A DNA stretch of 64,000 nt from Streptomyces sp. MMG1533 (GCF_001279775.1 NZ_LGDG01000217.1:28800-92799); one strand, 5' to 3'. Positions 42,092 through 51,427 are shown, numbered from the stretch's first letter. Notes: generated by a model not told the origin, from the sequence alone. Translations and numbers: made by a program.

Positions 42092-42781
42092 ATGACGACG
42101 GCTGCAGGCACCGTGCTGGTCGTGGAGGACGAGGAGAGCATCGCGGACGTCCTCGCCATCGCGCTGCGCTACCACCGGTTCGAGGTGATGACGGCGGGCA
42201 CCGTCCGCGAGGCGCTCACGCTCGTCGAGCGCACCAGGCCCGACGCCGCGCTGCTCGACGTCATGCTGCCGGACGGGGACGGGCGGGCCCTGGGGCGCCA
42301 ACTGCGCGAGCGACGGCCCGACCTGGCGCTCGTCTTCCTCACCGCCCGCGACTCGCCCGCCGAGGTGGTCGGCGCGCTGGGCTTCGGCGACGACTACATC
42401 ACCAAGCCGTTCAACATCGACGAGGTCGTCGCAAGGATCACGGCGGTACTGCGCCGCACCCGCCCGACCGACGTCCTGCCACAGCGGCCGCCACTGCGGT
42501 ACGGCGACCTGGAGCTGGACGAGACCACGTACTCGGTGCACCGCGCGGGCCGCTCCGTCGAGCTCACCCCCACCGAGTACGCCCTGCTGCGCTTCCTGGT
42601 GCGCAACGGCGGCCGGATCGTGCCCAAGGAGCAACTCCTGCGCCATGTCTGGCAGTACGAGCACACCCCGCCCGAGTCGACCGTCGTCGAGACCTACATC
42701 AGCTATCTGCGGCGCAAGCTCGACGCTCTGGGACCACCGGTGATCACCACCCGGCGGGGTGTGGGATACGGGCTGGCATGA
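42092..42781 (+). CDS. OmpR/PhoB-family response regulator
   Basis: A 229-residue regulator. The receiver domain (residues ~6-120) has the acidic VVEDEES pocket, phospho-acceptor Asp56 in ALLDVMLPD, the Thr of LVFLTARD, and the Lys of YITKPF. The C-terminal winged helix ends in VVETYISYLRRKLD and TTRRGVGYGL. ATG 42092 is preceded by GGGGAG very close, and by a -10-like TACTGG. It forms a two-gene operon with the histidine kinase, whose ATG overlaps its stop (ATGA). Confidence 0.93.
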   Translation: MTTAAGTVLVVEDEESIADVLAIALRYHRFEVMTAGTVREALTLVERTRPDAALLDVMLPDGDGRALGRQLRERRPDLALVFLTARDSPAEVVGALGFGDDYITKPFNIDEVVARITAVLRRTRPTDVLPQRPPLRYGDLELDETTYSVHRAGRSVELTPTEYALLRFLVRNGGRIVPKEQLLRHVWQYEHTPPESTVVETYISYLRRKLDALGPPVITTRRGVGYGLA

Positions 42782-44253
42782 GGGTCCTCCCGCAGCCCCT
42801 CAAGCGCGTCCCGCGACCTGGATGCAAGCGCGGCATCCACTCGCTGCGCGGCAAGCTGACGCTGGCGAACGTGGCGCTGCTCGCCCTCGGCATCGTCGCG
42901 GCGACCGCCGTGAGCGTGATGGGCATGCGGTACTACCTGCTCGACCAGATCGACTCGGAGCTCACCAAGACCCGTGACTCACTCGGTGGTTCGCAGCTCA
43001 CCCTGCGGGAGATCGACTCGCTGAGCATGCTGGGTTTCGTGCGCGACCGGCTCGTCCAGCAGTCGGAGGACCAGCCACGACCGGACTCGCTCTTCGCCGC
43101 CGTCGACAGCCGGGGCAAGCCCGTCGGCCTCCTCGGCTTCGAGCCGACCGAGGCCCAGCACGCCTTCGCCGAGGCGGTCGACGACCCGCGCACACTGATC
43201 GAGAACCCCGAACCGCACGACATCCACGTGCAGGGCGCCGCCTACCGTGCCTCGGCGACCCGGCTGTCCGACGGGACGTACATCCTGCTCGCCACCTCCA
43301 CCGACGGCCTGCACAAGGGCGTCGCCAAGGCCATCAAGCTGGACCTCGCCATCGGTACCCTGCTGCTCGCGCTGCTGGCCTGTCTCACGATGTTCAGCGT
43401 CCGCCGCCGGATGCGGCCGCTGGAGGACATGGTGGAGACCTCGTCGGCGATCGCCGAGGGCGACCTGACCCGGCGTGTCCCCTCCAGCAGCGAGGCCACC
43501 CTGGAGGTCGAACAGCTCCGTGTCGCCCTCAACTCCATGCTCCACCAGGTGGAGTCGGCGTACCGCACGCGCGAGCGCAGCGCGGCCCAGCTGCGCCGCT
43601 TCGTCGGCGACGCCTCGCACGAGCTGCGCACCCCGCTGTCTGCGATACGCGGCTATCTCCAGCTGTACGACAAGGGCATGCTCACCGACCCGGGTGAACG
43701 CAGGCGGGCCTGGGACCGGATGAACGGCGAGGTCGACCGCATGGGCCGTCTCGTCGACGAGCTGCTCACCCTCGCCCGCCTCGACCAGCAGCCCGAACTC
43801 CGCTTCCGGAACGTCGACATCACCCGCCTCGTCCGGGATGCCGCCGAGGATCTGCGCGTGCAGCAGCCGCAGCGGCCCCTCACGGTCGACGCCGACGGCT
43901 CCCTGCTGGTGCACGCCGACGAGTCCGGGCTGCGCCAGGTGCTCGGCAACCTGGTGGGCAACGTGCGCACGCACACGCCCGCCGACGCGCCGGTGCGGCT
44001 CGGCGTGGAGCGCGCGGACGGGATCGTCCGGCTGTGTGTCGCGGACAAGGGGCCGGGGCTCGGCCCTCAGGACGCGGCGCGCGTCTTCGACCGCTTCTTC
44101 CGCTCCGGCGGGGGTGCGGGCAGCGGGCTCGGCATGGCGATCGTGCAGGGGGTGGTGCACGCCCACGGCGGTGAGGTGACGGTACGGACGGCGCCGGGCG
44201 AGGGGCTGGCGGTGACGGTCACGCTGCCGGCGGGGGCGGCCGTACGGTCGTAA
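42778..44253 (+). CDS. Two-component sensor histidine kinase
   Basis: A 491-residue membrane kinase. Membrane helix 1 is near residues 28-52 (ANVALLALGIVAATAVSVMG). A ~130-residue extracellular sensor follows, then helix 2 (~185-205, AIGTLLLALLACLTMFSV), a HAMP linker, the H box ASHELRTPLS near residue 280, and the ATPase N, G1 and G2 boxes (NLVGNVRTHT, DKGPGLG, GSGLGMAIV). It phosphorylates the partner regulator. The MMPL transporter gene is divergent, 155 bases away, and is a possible target. Confidence 0.92.
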   Translation: MRVLPQPLKRVPRPGCKRGIHSLRGKLTLANVALLALGIVAATAVSVMGMRYYLLDQIDSELTKTRDSLGGSQLTLREIDSLSMLGFVRDRLVQQSEDQPRPDSLFAAVDSRGKPVGLLGFEPTEAQHAFAEAVDDPRTLIENPEPHDIHVQGAAYRASATRLSDGTYILLATSTDGLHKGVAKAIKLDLAIGTLLLALLACLTMFSVRRRMRPLEDMVETSSAIAEGDLTRRVPSSSEATLEVEQLRVALNSMLHQVESAYRTRERSAAQLRRFVGDASHELRTPLSAIRGYLQLYDKGMLTDPGERRRAWDRMNGEVDRMGRLVDELLTLARLDQQPELRFRNVDITRLVRDAAEDLRVQQPQRPLTVDADGSLLVHADESGLRQVLGNLVGNVRTHTPADAPVRLGVERADGIVRLCVADKGPGLGPQDAARVFDRFFRSGGGAGSGLGMAIVQGVVHAHGGEVTVRTAPGEGLAVTVTLPAGAAVRS

Positions 44254-44329
44254 CCCCCTGTCCTGCTCCAGGCCGAAGGGCACCGCCGCGAGATCGCGTC
44301 GGATCCGCCGGGTCCGGCCTTCAGAGCCG

Positions 44330-45883
44330 TCAGATCCAGGTGAGACGCCAGAGGCGGAAGACTCCGGTGCCGTCCGAGAGGTACTGGCCGCCGCCGACGG
44401 CCTCGCTGCTGACGACGTACTCCTTGGCCTGCCACAGCGGGATGACCGGGACATCGCGGGCGACGGTCTGCTGGAGCTCGTGGAAGTCCTCGGCGGCCTC
44501 GGTGCGGTCGGCGTACTGCTGGCTCTCCTGAATCAGCCGGTCGACGGCCTTGCTGCTGTAGCCGGTGTTCATGGTGGCGTCGGTGCCGACGAGCGGGGAT
44601 CCGAAGGTGTCCGGGTCGGGGTAGTCGGCCACCCAGCCGACGGCGTACGCGTCGAGTTTCCCCGACGTCCAGCGCTCCTGGAAGTCGGTCCACTCGTAGC
44701 CCTTGACGGTCACCTTGAACAGGCCGCCCGCCTCCAGCTGCCGCTTGAGTTCCGCGGCCTCCTCCGCGGCGGCACCGCGGCCCTTGGCGTAGCCGTAGGT
44801 GAAGCGGACCGGCAGGGTCACGCCGGCCTCGGTGAGCAGTTGCTTCGCCTTGTCCGTGTCCAGCTTGGGGTAGAGGTCGAAGAACGACGTCGTGTGGCCG
44901 GTGATGCCCGTAGGGATCAGCGAGTAGAGCGGGTCGACGGTCCCGTCGTACACCGTGGCGGCCAGTCTGTCGCGGTCGATCAGCCAGGCCATGGCCCGCC
45001 GGACCGCGGTGTCGTGCAGCGGCGAGCCGGAGCGGGTGTTGAGGTACAGGTTGCGGGTCTCGGAGCTGTCGGCCACGGACACACGCTGGTCGGGGTCGCT
45101 GGCGTTCAGCCCGGCGAGGACCTCGGGCGGCAGCTGCCGGGTGGCGACGTCGATCTGCTTCGCCTTCCAGGCGGCGTCGAGCTTGTCGGCGTCGCCGTAG
45201 TAGCGGAGTTCGACGGGCCGTCCGGTGTTCTTGAGGGCGCCCTTGTAGCGCTCGTAGGGCGCGAGGACGGCCTTCTTGTCCTTCGTATACGTCGTCAGGT
45301 CGTACGGTCCGGTGCCGTCGGCGCCGGTGCCGGTGCGCAGGCCGTCCGCCGGGTACTTGGTGCGGTCGACGATCGAGCCGGCTCCGGTGGCCACCTTGAA
45401 CGGGAAGGTGGCGTCGGCCGAGGACAGCCGGAAGGTGACGGTGAGGCCCTTCGCGCCGACCGAGCGAAGGGTGCTCAGCAGGGACGCGGGACCGACCGCG
45501 GAGTTGATCTTCTTGACCCGGTCGAACGAGTACTTCACGTCCTCGGCGGTCATCTCGCGACCACTCGGGAAGGTGAGGCCCTCGCGCAGTTCGCAACGGT
45601 AGGTGCGCAGGCCGCTGCCGACGAACTCGCAGCTCTTGGCCGCGTCCGGCACGGGTCTGGCGCCGCCCGGCTCGAAGGTCAGCAGTGACTGGAAGACGTT
45701 GCTGAACAGGGCCCAGGAACCGGCGTCATAGGCGCCGGCCGGGTCGAGCGACGTGACGGCGTCGGTCGTACCGACCGTGATGGTCCTGTCGTCGTCCTGC
45801 GACGGCAGCAACTGCCAGGCGCCCACTCCGACGGCCGCCAGCACCAGCAGCATCGCGAGTATCCGCGTGCGAACCGACCGCAT
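44330..45883 (-). CDS. Family 5 (peptide/OppA-type) extracellular solute-binding protein
   Basis: A 517-residue exported binding protein. The N-terminal segment MRSVRTRILAMLLVLAAVGVG is a signal or anchor without a lipobox cysteine. The mature part has the SBP family 5 signature: DAVTSLDPAGAYDAG, LLTFEPGG and, later, RFTYGYAKG. It would deliver an oligopeptide or similar ligand to an ABC importer, but no permease or ATPase gene lies next to it. GGGGAGG sits 7 bases before ATG 45883. It stands alone between the two-component genes and a membrane phosphoesterase. Confidence 0.88.
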   Translation of the reverse strand: MRSVRTRILAMLLVLAAVGVGAWQLLPSQDDDRTITVGTTDAVTSLDPAGAYDAGSWALFSNVFQSLLTFEPGGARPVPDAAKSCEFVGSGLRTYRCELREGLTFPSGREMTAEDVKYSFDRVKKINSAVGPASLLSTLRSVGAKGLTVTFRLSSADATFPFKVATGAGSIVDRTKYPADGLRTGTGADGTGPYDLTTYTKDKKAVLAPYERYKGALKNTGRPVELRYYGDADKLDAAWKAKQIDVATRQLPPEVLAGLNASDPDQRVSVADSSETRNLYLNTRSGSPLHDTAVRRAMAWLIDRDRLAATVYDGTVDPLYSLIPTGITGHTTSFFDLYPKLDTDKAKQLLTEAGVTLPVRFTYGYAKGRGAAAEEAAELKRQLEAGGLFKVTVKGYEWTDFQERWTSGKLDAYAVGWVADYPDPDTFGSPLVGTDATMNTGYSSKAVDRLIQESQQYADRTEAAEDFHELQQTVARDVPVIPLWQAKEYVVSSEAVGGGQYLSDGTGVFRLWRLTWI

Positions 45884-46048
45884 CGGTTTGCCTCCCCAGG
45901 CCCCTTGGGCCGCAGCGCATACGCCACTCCCTAGCGGCGCGGATCACCCAACCACAGGTGTTTCAGCAGGGGGAAGAGGGATTTGGGGAGTTGGGAAAGA
46001 CATTGCCGCAAGGGGTTTCTGCCATGTTTCACAGGTCCCTCACAGCAT

Positions 46049-46073
46049 GCCCGGCGGGCCACCGCGGCCGGGC
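46049..46073 (-). terminator. Hairpin after the metallophosphoesterase gene
   Basis: GCCCGGC (46049-46055) and GCCGGGC (46067-46073) can pair, with an 11-base loop. It lies 24 bases past the stop of the metallophosphoesterase gene on the minus strand. Confidence 0.4.
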
Positions 46074-46096
46074 GTACGGGTGGTACCGGCAGGCGA

Positions 46097-47365
46097 TCAG
46101 GCCTGCTTCGAGGCCAGTTCGATCACCGTGATGTCCGATTCGGCCCCTACCCGGGTCGGCGGGCCCCAGGCGCCCGCGCCCCGGCTGACGTAGAGCTGCG
46201 TGTCGCCGTAGCGCTCCAGGCCGGCGAGGGTCGGGTTCGCGGCCGAGGCGATGAAGTTGCCCGGCCAGAGCTGGCCGCCGTGGGTGTGGCCCGAGAGCTG
46301 GAGGTCCACGCCGTGCTCGACGGCGTCGTGGATCTGGACCGGCTGGTGGGCGAGCAGCACGCACGCGCGTGCCGTGTCGCGGTCGCCGAGCGCCTTGGCG
46401 AAGTCGGGGCCCTGGCCCTCGCTCTGGCCCGCCACGTCGTTGACGCCGGCGAGGTCGAAGTGGGCCAGTTCGGTACGGGCGTTCTCCAGCGGGCGCAGGC
46501 CGAGCCGTCGTACCTCCTCGACCCACTGCTCGGCACCGGAGAAGTACTCGTGGTTGCCGGTGACGAAGAACGCCCCGTGGCGCGCCCGCAGTTGGGCCAG
46601 GGGCGCCGCGGCCGGGCCCAGGTCCTTCACGCTGCCGTCGACCAGGTCGCCCACGACGGCGATCAGGTCGGGCTGGGTGCCGTTGATCGTGTCGACGACC
46701 TTCTGGGCGAAACCGCGGCCGAGCACCGGACTCAGGTGGATGTCACTGACCACCGCGATCCGGTAACCGTGCGCCGCGCGCGGGAGCTTGGCCAGCGGGA
46801 CGGTGACCCTCTTGACCCTGGGGCCGCGCAGGACGCCGTACGTGCCGTACCCGACGGTTCCGAGGGCGGCCGCGGCGGCGGTGCCCGCGACGACTCGGGA
46901 GACGAAGAGGCGGCGGGAGGGGAGGGATGCCGGGATGGCCGCGGGCTCGGGGTCCGGCTCCGGTTCGGGATCGGGCTCCGGCAGGGGTCCCGTGCCCGCC
47001 GGGACCGGCTCCGGCTCCGGCTCGGGCTGCCGTACGGCCCTCTCGGCCCCCGCCCGCCGTTCCAGGAACCGTCGTAGCAGCGGTCGTACGACCTCACCCG
47101 CCACCACGGCCAGCAGCAGGTAGATCGACAGAGCCATCCACAGGAAGCCCGGCCAGGCCAGGACGCGCTGGAGCCAGAAGGGCGCGCCGGCGCGTTCGGC
47201 GACGACGGCCCCGATCGTGAGCACCCAACCGCCCGCGATCAGTACCGCACCCGCGCGCCGCACCGGGCCGGACGCCCGGGTGGTGTCGCGGAACAGGCGT
47301 CTCCACAGGTACCAGTTGGCCGTCACCAGGACGGCCAGGACGAGCAGTGCGAAGAGTATGACCAC
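46097..47365 (-). CDS. Membrane-anchored metallophosphoesterase
   Basis: A 422-residue protein. Three to four N-terminal hydrophobic segments (~1-110) precede a Pro-Glu-rich stretch (~120-150) and a twin-arginine-like RRLFVSRVVAGTAAAAALG segment. The calcineurin-type domain has all metal motifs: SDIHLS, VVGDLVDG, VTGNHEYF, LLAHQP and LSGHTHGG. It probably acts on a phosphoester at the outer face of the membrane; the substrate is unknown. The start is GTG 47365. A small SCO4848-type membrane gene lies 39 bases upstream on the same strand. Confidence 0.85.
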   Translation of the reverse strand: MVILFALLVLAVLVTANWYLWRRLFRDTTRASGPVRRAGAVLIAGGWVLTIGAVVAERAGAPFWLQRVLAWPGFLWMALSIYLLLAVVAGEVVRPLLRRFLERRAGAERAVRQPEPEPEPVPAGTGPLPEPDPEPEPDPEPAAIPASLPSRRLFVSRVVAGTAAAAALGTVGYGTYGVLRGPRVKRVTVPLAKLPRAAHGYRIAVVSDIHLSPVLGRGFAQKVVDTINGTQPDLIAVVGDLVDGSVKDLGPAAAPLAQLRARHGAFFVTGNHEYFSGAEQWVEEVRRLGLRPLENARTELAHFDLAGVNDVAGQSEGQGPDFAKALGDRDTARACVLLAHQPVQIHDAVEHGVDLQLSGHTHGGQLWPGNFIASAANPTLAGLERYGDTQLYVSRGAGAWGPPTRVGAESDITVIELASKQA

Positions 47366-47404
47366 GGTCTCGTGTCCCCCGTTGTGGGCTGTCAGGCCTG
47401 TCGG

Positions 47405-47644
47405 TTATGACGTGCGGCGCAATGCGCGCACGCCGCGCAACCCGATGCCCCCGACGACCGTCCCCAATACGAAGGAGACGACGGCGAGCACCAGGTGCAC
47501 CCAGAAGTACGCCGTCGGGTGACCGTCGTCGAACGCGAGCCCGCTGCTGTCCTTGACCAGGTTTTTGACGAAAGTGACCCAGATGACCCAGCTCCACACC
47601 CCGAAGGCGAGCAGGAACCAGGAGACGGGGCGGCTGAGCTTCAT
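47405..47644 (-). CDS. SCO4848-type small membrane protein
   Basis: A 79-residue protein with two hydrophobic segments (VSWFLLAFGVWSWVIWVTFV and WVHLVLAVVSFVLGTVVGGIGL), matching from memory the SCO4848 family of Streptomyces membrane proteins. ATG 47644 starts the family sequence. It lies within a longer antisense frame that I discount. It sits upstream of the metallophosphoesterase on the same strand. Confidence 0.8.
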   Translation of the reverse strand: MKLSRPVSWFLLAFGVWSWVIWVTFVKNLVKDSSGLAFDDGHPTAYFWVHLVLAVVSFVLGTVVGGIGLRGVRALRRTS

Positions 47645-47735
47645 ACGCCCAGTATCGCCGCCCGGTGTCCGGTTCCTTGGCCGGGGTGGGGAGGGAGGCG
47701 GGACTTCACGCCCTGTGGCATGTACGTTCCTGACC

Positions 47736-49082
47736 GTGCCCGCTCCAAAGAAGACCGCCAGGCGATCCCTGCTGGTCACTTCCGTCGTCCTGTCGTCCGT
47801 CGTGTCGTCGCTCGCGTTGACCGCTCCCGTCTCCGTGGCGGCCCCGAGTCCGTCGCCCGGTACGTCCGGGAGTCCGTCGCCCGGTACGTCCGGAAGTCCG
47901 TCCGCGAGTCCGTCGGCCACTCCCCCGGCCACCATGTCGACCGTCGGCGGCCAACGCCTGGGCCTGGCCGGGGCGCAGGTCAACCTGGCGAGCGGGGTGC
48001 CGGTGCTGCCCAAGGACCTCAGCGCGCGGTCGTGGATCGTCGCCGACGCCGAGTCCGGCGACGTGCTGGCCGCGAACAACGCGCACTGGCGGCTGCCCCC
48101 GGCGAGCACCCTGAAGATGCTGTTCGCGGACACGGTGCTGCCGAAGTTCACGAAGACGGAGAAGCACAAGGTCGTCCCCTCCGACCTGGCCGGCATCGGT
48201 TCCGGCTCCAGCATGGTCGGGATAAAGGAAGGCGAGACGTACAGCGTCCACGACCTGTGGCTCGGCGTCTTCCTGCGCTCCGGCAACGACGCCGTGCACG
48301 TGCTGTCGCAGATGAACGACGGCATCGACAACACCGTCGCGGAGATGAACGCGCACGCCGAGGAGCTCCAGGCCCTCGACACGCACGCGGTCAGCCCCGA
48401 CGGCTACGACCAGCCCGGCCAGGTCTCCTCGGCATACGACCTGACCCTGATCGCCCGCTCCGGGCTGCAGAAGAAGGACTTCCGCGAGTACAGCTCGACG
48501 GTCAGCGCGAAGTTCCCGGGCAAGACGACGAAGAACAAGAAGGGCAAGACGACCCGCGAGTCCTTCGAGATCCAGAACACCAACCGGCTGCTGACCGGCG
48601 ACTCCGACGTCTCCGTCTACCCGGGCATCGCGGGCGTCAAGAACGGCAACACCACCAACGCCGGGGCCACCTTCACCGGCGTCGCCGAGCGGGGCGGCAA
48701 GGTGCTGCTCGTCACCGTCATGAACCCGGAGAAGGACGAGAACAACGAGGTCTACAAGGAGACCGCCAAGCTCTTCGACTGGGGCTTCAAGGCAGTCGGC
48801 AAGGTGCAGCCCGTGGGTGAGCTGGTCCCGCCGAAGAGCGCCGCGCAGGCGAGTGCCCAGCCGGGAGCGAACGCCTCCGGGGAGGCGGGGGGCGCGGACG
48901 CCGGGGGGACGGAGGCCGGCGCCTCGTCGAAGCCGGTGGCGTCCGCCACCGCCGAGGGCGGCACCGGCGGCATGGGGATCGCGTTCGCGATCACCGGCGG
49001 GCTGCTGGTGGTGCTCGCGGGGGCCGCGTTCCTGGTCAACCGCCGCTGGCCGCTGCCGGATCTGGTACGCCGTCGTCACTGA
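47736..49082 (+). CDS. Serine D-alanyl-D-alanine carboxypeptidase (DacA/S11 type)
   Basis: A 448-residue exported penicillin-binding enzyme. Signal peptide ~9-35, then a Ser/Pro linker containing a duplicated SPSPGTSG (also visible in the DNA). The S11 domain has SxxK at Ser124-Lys127 (PPASTLKML) and SGN at 182-184. Where KTG is usual there is Lys302-Asn303-Gly304 (VKNGNTTN). A C-terminal Ala/Gly-rich linker and a membrane segment (GGLLVVLAGAAFLV) anchor it. It trims pentapeptide stems. GTG 47736 has TACGTT ending 7 bases before it. The 3' end overlaps the convergent BrkB gene by 47 bases. Confidence 0.88.
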   Translation: MPAPKKTARRSLLVTSVVLSSVVSSLALTAPVSVAAPSPSPGTSGSPSPGTSGSPSASPSATPPATMSTVGGQRLGLAGAQVNLASGVPVLPKDLSARSWIVADAESGDVLAANNAHWRLPPASTLKMLFADTVLPKFTKTEKHKVVPSDLAGIGSGSSMVGIKEGETYSVHDLWLGVFLRSGNDAVHVLSQMNDGIDNTVAEMNAHAEELQALDTHAVSPDGYDQPGQVSSAYDLTLIARSGLQKKDFREYSSTVSAKFPGKTTKNKKGKTTRESFEIQNTNRLLTGDSDVSVYPGIAGVKNGNTTNAGATFTGVAERGGKVLLVTVMNPEKDENNEVYKETAKLFDWGFKAVGKVQPVGELVPPKSAAQASAQPGANASGEAGGADAGGTEAGASSKPVASATAEGGTGGMGIAFAITGGLLVVLAGAAFLVNRRWPLPDLVRRRH

Positions 49083-49953
49083 CGTCCTGCGCGTCCTCTT
49101 CCGTGTCCATGCTCTGCGTCGCCGTCCACGCGGCGCAGAACAACACCAGCTTCGACGTGAAGTTGATCCACAGCAGCAGGGCGACGGGGACGCCGAACGC
49201 GCCGTACATGCTCTTCGCGGCCACGCCCTGCATATAGCCGCTGAGCAGCAGTTTCAGCAGCTCGAAGCCGATCGCGCCGGTCAGCGCGGCCACGATCAGG
49301 CGGCGGCGCTGCGGCTCGACTCCGGGGAGCAGCGTCAGCACGTAGAGGAGCAGCAGGAAGTCGGCCAGTACGGCGACGAGGAACGCGGCGATCTGCAGCA
49401 GGACGCTGCCCCAGCCCTCCTTGTCGATGCCCAGCTGGTCGGTGGTCCAGCCGACCATGGCGGAGGCCACGGTGGACGTGGCGAGCGTGATGAGCACGGC
49501 GCCGCCGAGGCCGACGAGGATGCCCAGGTCCTTGGCCTTGCGCAGGACCGCGTTCTCCTCGTCGTCGGGCAGCTCCCACACGGCCCGCAGACACTCGCGC
49601 ATCGAGCCCGCCCAGCCGATGCCGGTGAACAGCAGGACGGCGCCCGCGATGAGGCCGACGGTGCCGGCGTTCTGCACCAGGCCGTCGATGTTGAGCTGGT
49701 CGGAGATGCCGGGCACCTGCTCGGCGATCTTGTCCTCCAGCGTGTTCTGGCGCTCCTTGCTGAGCGTGGCGGCGGCGATCGAGGCGGCCACCGTGAGCAG
49801 GGGGAAGAGTGCCACGAAGCTGGTGAACGTCATCGCGGCGGCCAGCCGTGTCCACTTCACCCGGTCCAGGCGCTCGAACGACCGCCACGCGTGCGTGGCG
49901 GTCAGGCGGGCGACCAGCGGCCCGACGCCGGGGAGTTTTTTCAGCCAGTCCAT
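49036..49953 (-). CDS. YihY/BrkB family membrane protein
   Basis: A 305-residue protein with six hydrophobic helices, typical of the family: RLAAAMTFTSFVALFPLLTVAASI first, then the GTVGLIAGAVLLFTGIGW, LGILVGLGGAVLITLATST and VLADFLLLLYVLTLLPG segments, and ALLLWINFTSKLVLFCAAW near the end. The function of BrkB proteins is not settled. ATG 49953 is used; GtrA lies upstream and overlaps it by 13 bases. It ends the divergent minus-strand run of the decaprenyl-phospho-arabinose type cluster. Confidence 0.85.
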   Translation of the reverse strand: MDWLKKLPGVGPLVARLTATHAWRSFERLDRVKWTRLAAAMTFTSFVALFPLLTVAASIAAATLSKERQNTLEDKIAEQVPGISDQLNIDGLVQNAGTVGLIAGAVLLFTGIGWAGSMRECLRAVWELPDDEENAVLRKAKDLGILVGLGGAVLITLATSTVASAMVGWTTDQLGIDKEGWGSVLLQIAAFLVAVLADFLLLLYVLTLLPGVEPQRRRLIVAALTGAIGFELLKLLLSGYMQGVAAKSMYGAFGVPVALLLWINFTSKLVLFCAAWTATQSMDTEEDAQDVSDDGVPDPAAASGG

Positions 49954-50450
49954 GATCCGACTCTGCCCCCATCGCGGAAGACAAATGTCCTGGTACCCCA
50001 AAACCGCAGGATGGTGGCAAGGACCATGCCGATTCCCGCTCCGGAGACCGTGTCCGCGCGCTGCGAGGTGAGGCCGAGGCCGTAGTGACTGACGGCGAGG
50101 CACAGAAGCTGCACCAGGGCGCCGGCGACGTTCACGGCGAAGAAGGCGGCGTACGCGCGCAGTCCGCCGGTGCGGGCGTCCCGGTAGGTGCCGAGCGCGT
50201 TGCCCACGTACGCCACCGAGCAGCCCGCGACGAACGACAGCGCCTTGGCGGTGAGCGGGTCGAGACCGCCCGGGCCGCGCAGGCAGGTGAAGAGGGCGAG
50301 GTCGGCGGCGTAGGCGAGGAGGCCGGCGGTGGCGAAGCCTAGGAGTTCCCGGCGGCTCGCCCACGCGCGCGTGCGCGGCCGTCCGCTTCGGCCCGCCCCC
50401 GTGCGCGTGCGCTGCCGTTCACTTCGGCTCGCCCCCGCGCGCGTGCTCAC
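49941..50450 (-). CDS. GtrA family membrane protein
   Basis: A 169-residue protein with four membrane helices after a basic 35-residue N-terminus. The GtrA pattern is seen in ELLGFATAGLLAYAADLALF, then SFVAGCSVAYVGNALGTY, and the C-terminal ILRFWGTRTFVF. GtrA proteins are implicated in flipping or anchoring of lipid-linked sugars. In mycobacteria a GtrA protein (Rv3789) sits next to dprE1, so the same pathway link is likely here. GTG 50450 overlaps the upstream stop (GTGA). Confidence 0.85.
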   Translation of the reverse strand: MSTRAGASRSERQRTRTGAGRSGRPRTRAWASRRELLGFATAGLLAYAADLALFTCLRGPGGLDPLTAKALSFVAGCSVAYVGNALGTYRDARTGGLRAYAAFFAVNVAGALVQLLCLAVSHYGLGLTSQRADTVSGAGIGMVLATILRFWGTRTFVFRDGGRVGSWTG

Positions 50451-51427
50451 CAGTTGGCCACCGCCAGGGCGTACATCGCGACCCACGCCACGCCGATCAG
50501 GGCGAGCGCGCGGTCGCGCAGGACGACATCCTCGGGTTCGCCGGCCGTGCCGCGGTCGGCGAAGACGGCGTACCTGAGGATCGCGAGGATGAAGGCGACC
50601 ATGGAGAGCTGCCGCCAGGGCAGGACGCTGGTGTGCGGGACGCCGCCCTCCTCGAGGGCCCACAGGCAGTAGCCGAGGACGGCGACGCCGGCCGCGAGCT
50701 GCCACACGAAGCGCAGGTAGCCGGTGGTGTACTCGGTGAGCAACGCGCGCGTGGCGCCCGCTTTCCCGGCCATCTGGACGGCTTCGGAGTAGCGCTTGGC
50801 CGACACCATGAACAGCGCCCCGAACCCGGTCGTGATCAGGAACCAGCGCGACAGCGGGATGCCGAGCGCGAGCCCGCCGACCATGGCGCGCATCAGGAAC
50901 CCGGTCGTGACGACGACGAGGTCGATGACCAGGACGTGCTTGAGGCTGACGCAGTACGCCAGTTGCATGGCCAGATACGCCGTCAGGAGCGCCGCGACGG
51001 CCGGCGAGACCAGCCAGGCCGCGATGGCCGGCGCAAGGGCGCCGAGGGCCGCTCCCACGGCGTACGCGACAGGTACGGGGACCTGTCCGGCGGCGACCGG
51101 GCGGCGACGCTTGACGGGGTGGGCGCGGTCGGCGTCGGCGTCCCGGGCGTCGTTGATCAGGTAGACGGCGGCGGCGCAGGCGGTGAAGAGGGCGAAGACG
51201 AGCGCGAGTTGGGTGAGGGCGTGCCGGGAGAAGAGCTGGCCGGCGGCGGCCGGGGCGGCGACGACCAGGACGTTCTTGACCCACTGCTTGGGGCGCGCGG
51301 TCTTGAGGAGCCCTCCCAGGAGGGTGCCTTTGCGGGGTGGTGCGGGCTGCCGGGGGGGCTTGCGCTGTTCCAGCAGAGCCGTCTCGCGGGTGCGCGCGCC
51401 ACCCGTCATCGGCGCGGTCTCAGTCAT
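50447..51427 (-). CDS. Decaprenyl-phosphate phosphoribosyltransferase (UbiA family, DPPR synthase)
   Basis: A 326-residue UbiA-type membrane prenyltransferase. Motifs include RPKQWVKNVLVVAAP near the N-terminus, the first Asp-rich motif NDARDADADRAHPVKRRRP, and several helices after. Mycobacterial DPPR synthase (Rv3806c) transfers 5-phosphoribose from PRPP to decaprenyl phosphate, the first committed step of decaprenyl-phospho-arabinose synthesis. The adjacent PAP2, DprE1 and DprE2 genes support this over a quinone role. GAGGAGG lies 5 bases before ATG 51427, which overlaps the PAP2 stop. Confidence 0.85.
   Translation of the reverse strand: MTETAPMTGGARTRETALLEQRKPPRQPAPPRKGTLLGGLLKTARPKQWVKNVLVVAAPAAAGQLFSRHALTQLALVFALFTACAAAVYLINDARDADADRAHPVKRRRPVAAGQVPVPVAYAVGAALGALAPAIAAWLVSPAVAALLTAYLAMQLAYCVSLKHVLVIDLVVVTTGFLMRAMVGGLALGIPLSRWFLITTGFGALFMVSAKRYSEAVQMAGKAGATRALLTEYTTGYLRFVWQLAAGVAVLGYCLWALEEGGVPHTSVLPWRQLSMVAFILAILRYAVFADRGTAGEPEDVVLRDRALALIGVAWVAMYALAVANW

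Noticed and set aside
49941..51284. A 447-residue frame over UbiA and GtrA genes
   Set aside because: Only the last 169 residues are protein-like (GtrA). The rest is a shadow of the DPPR synthase frame.
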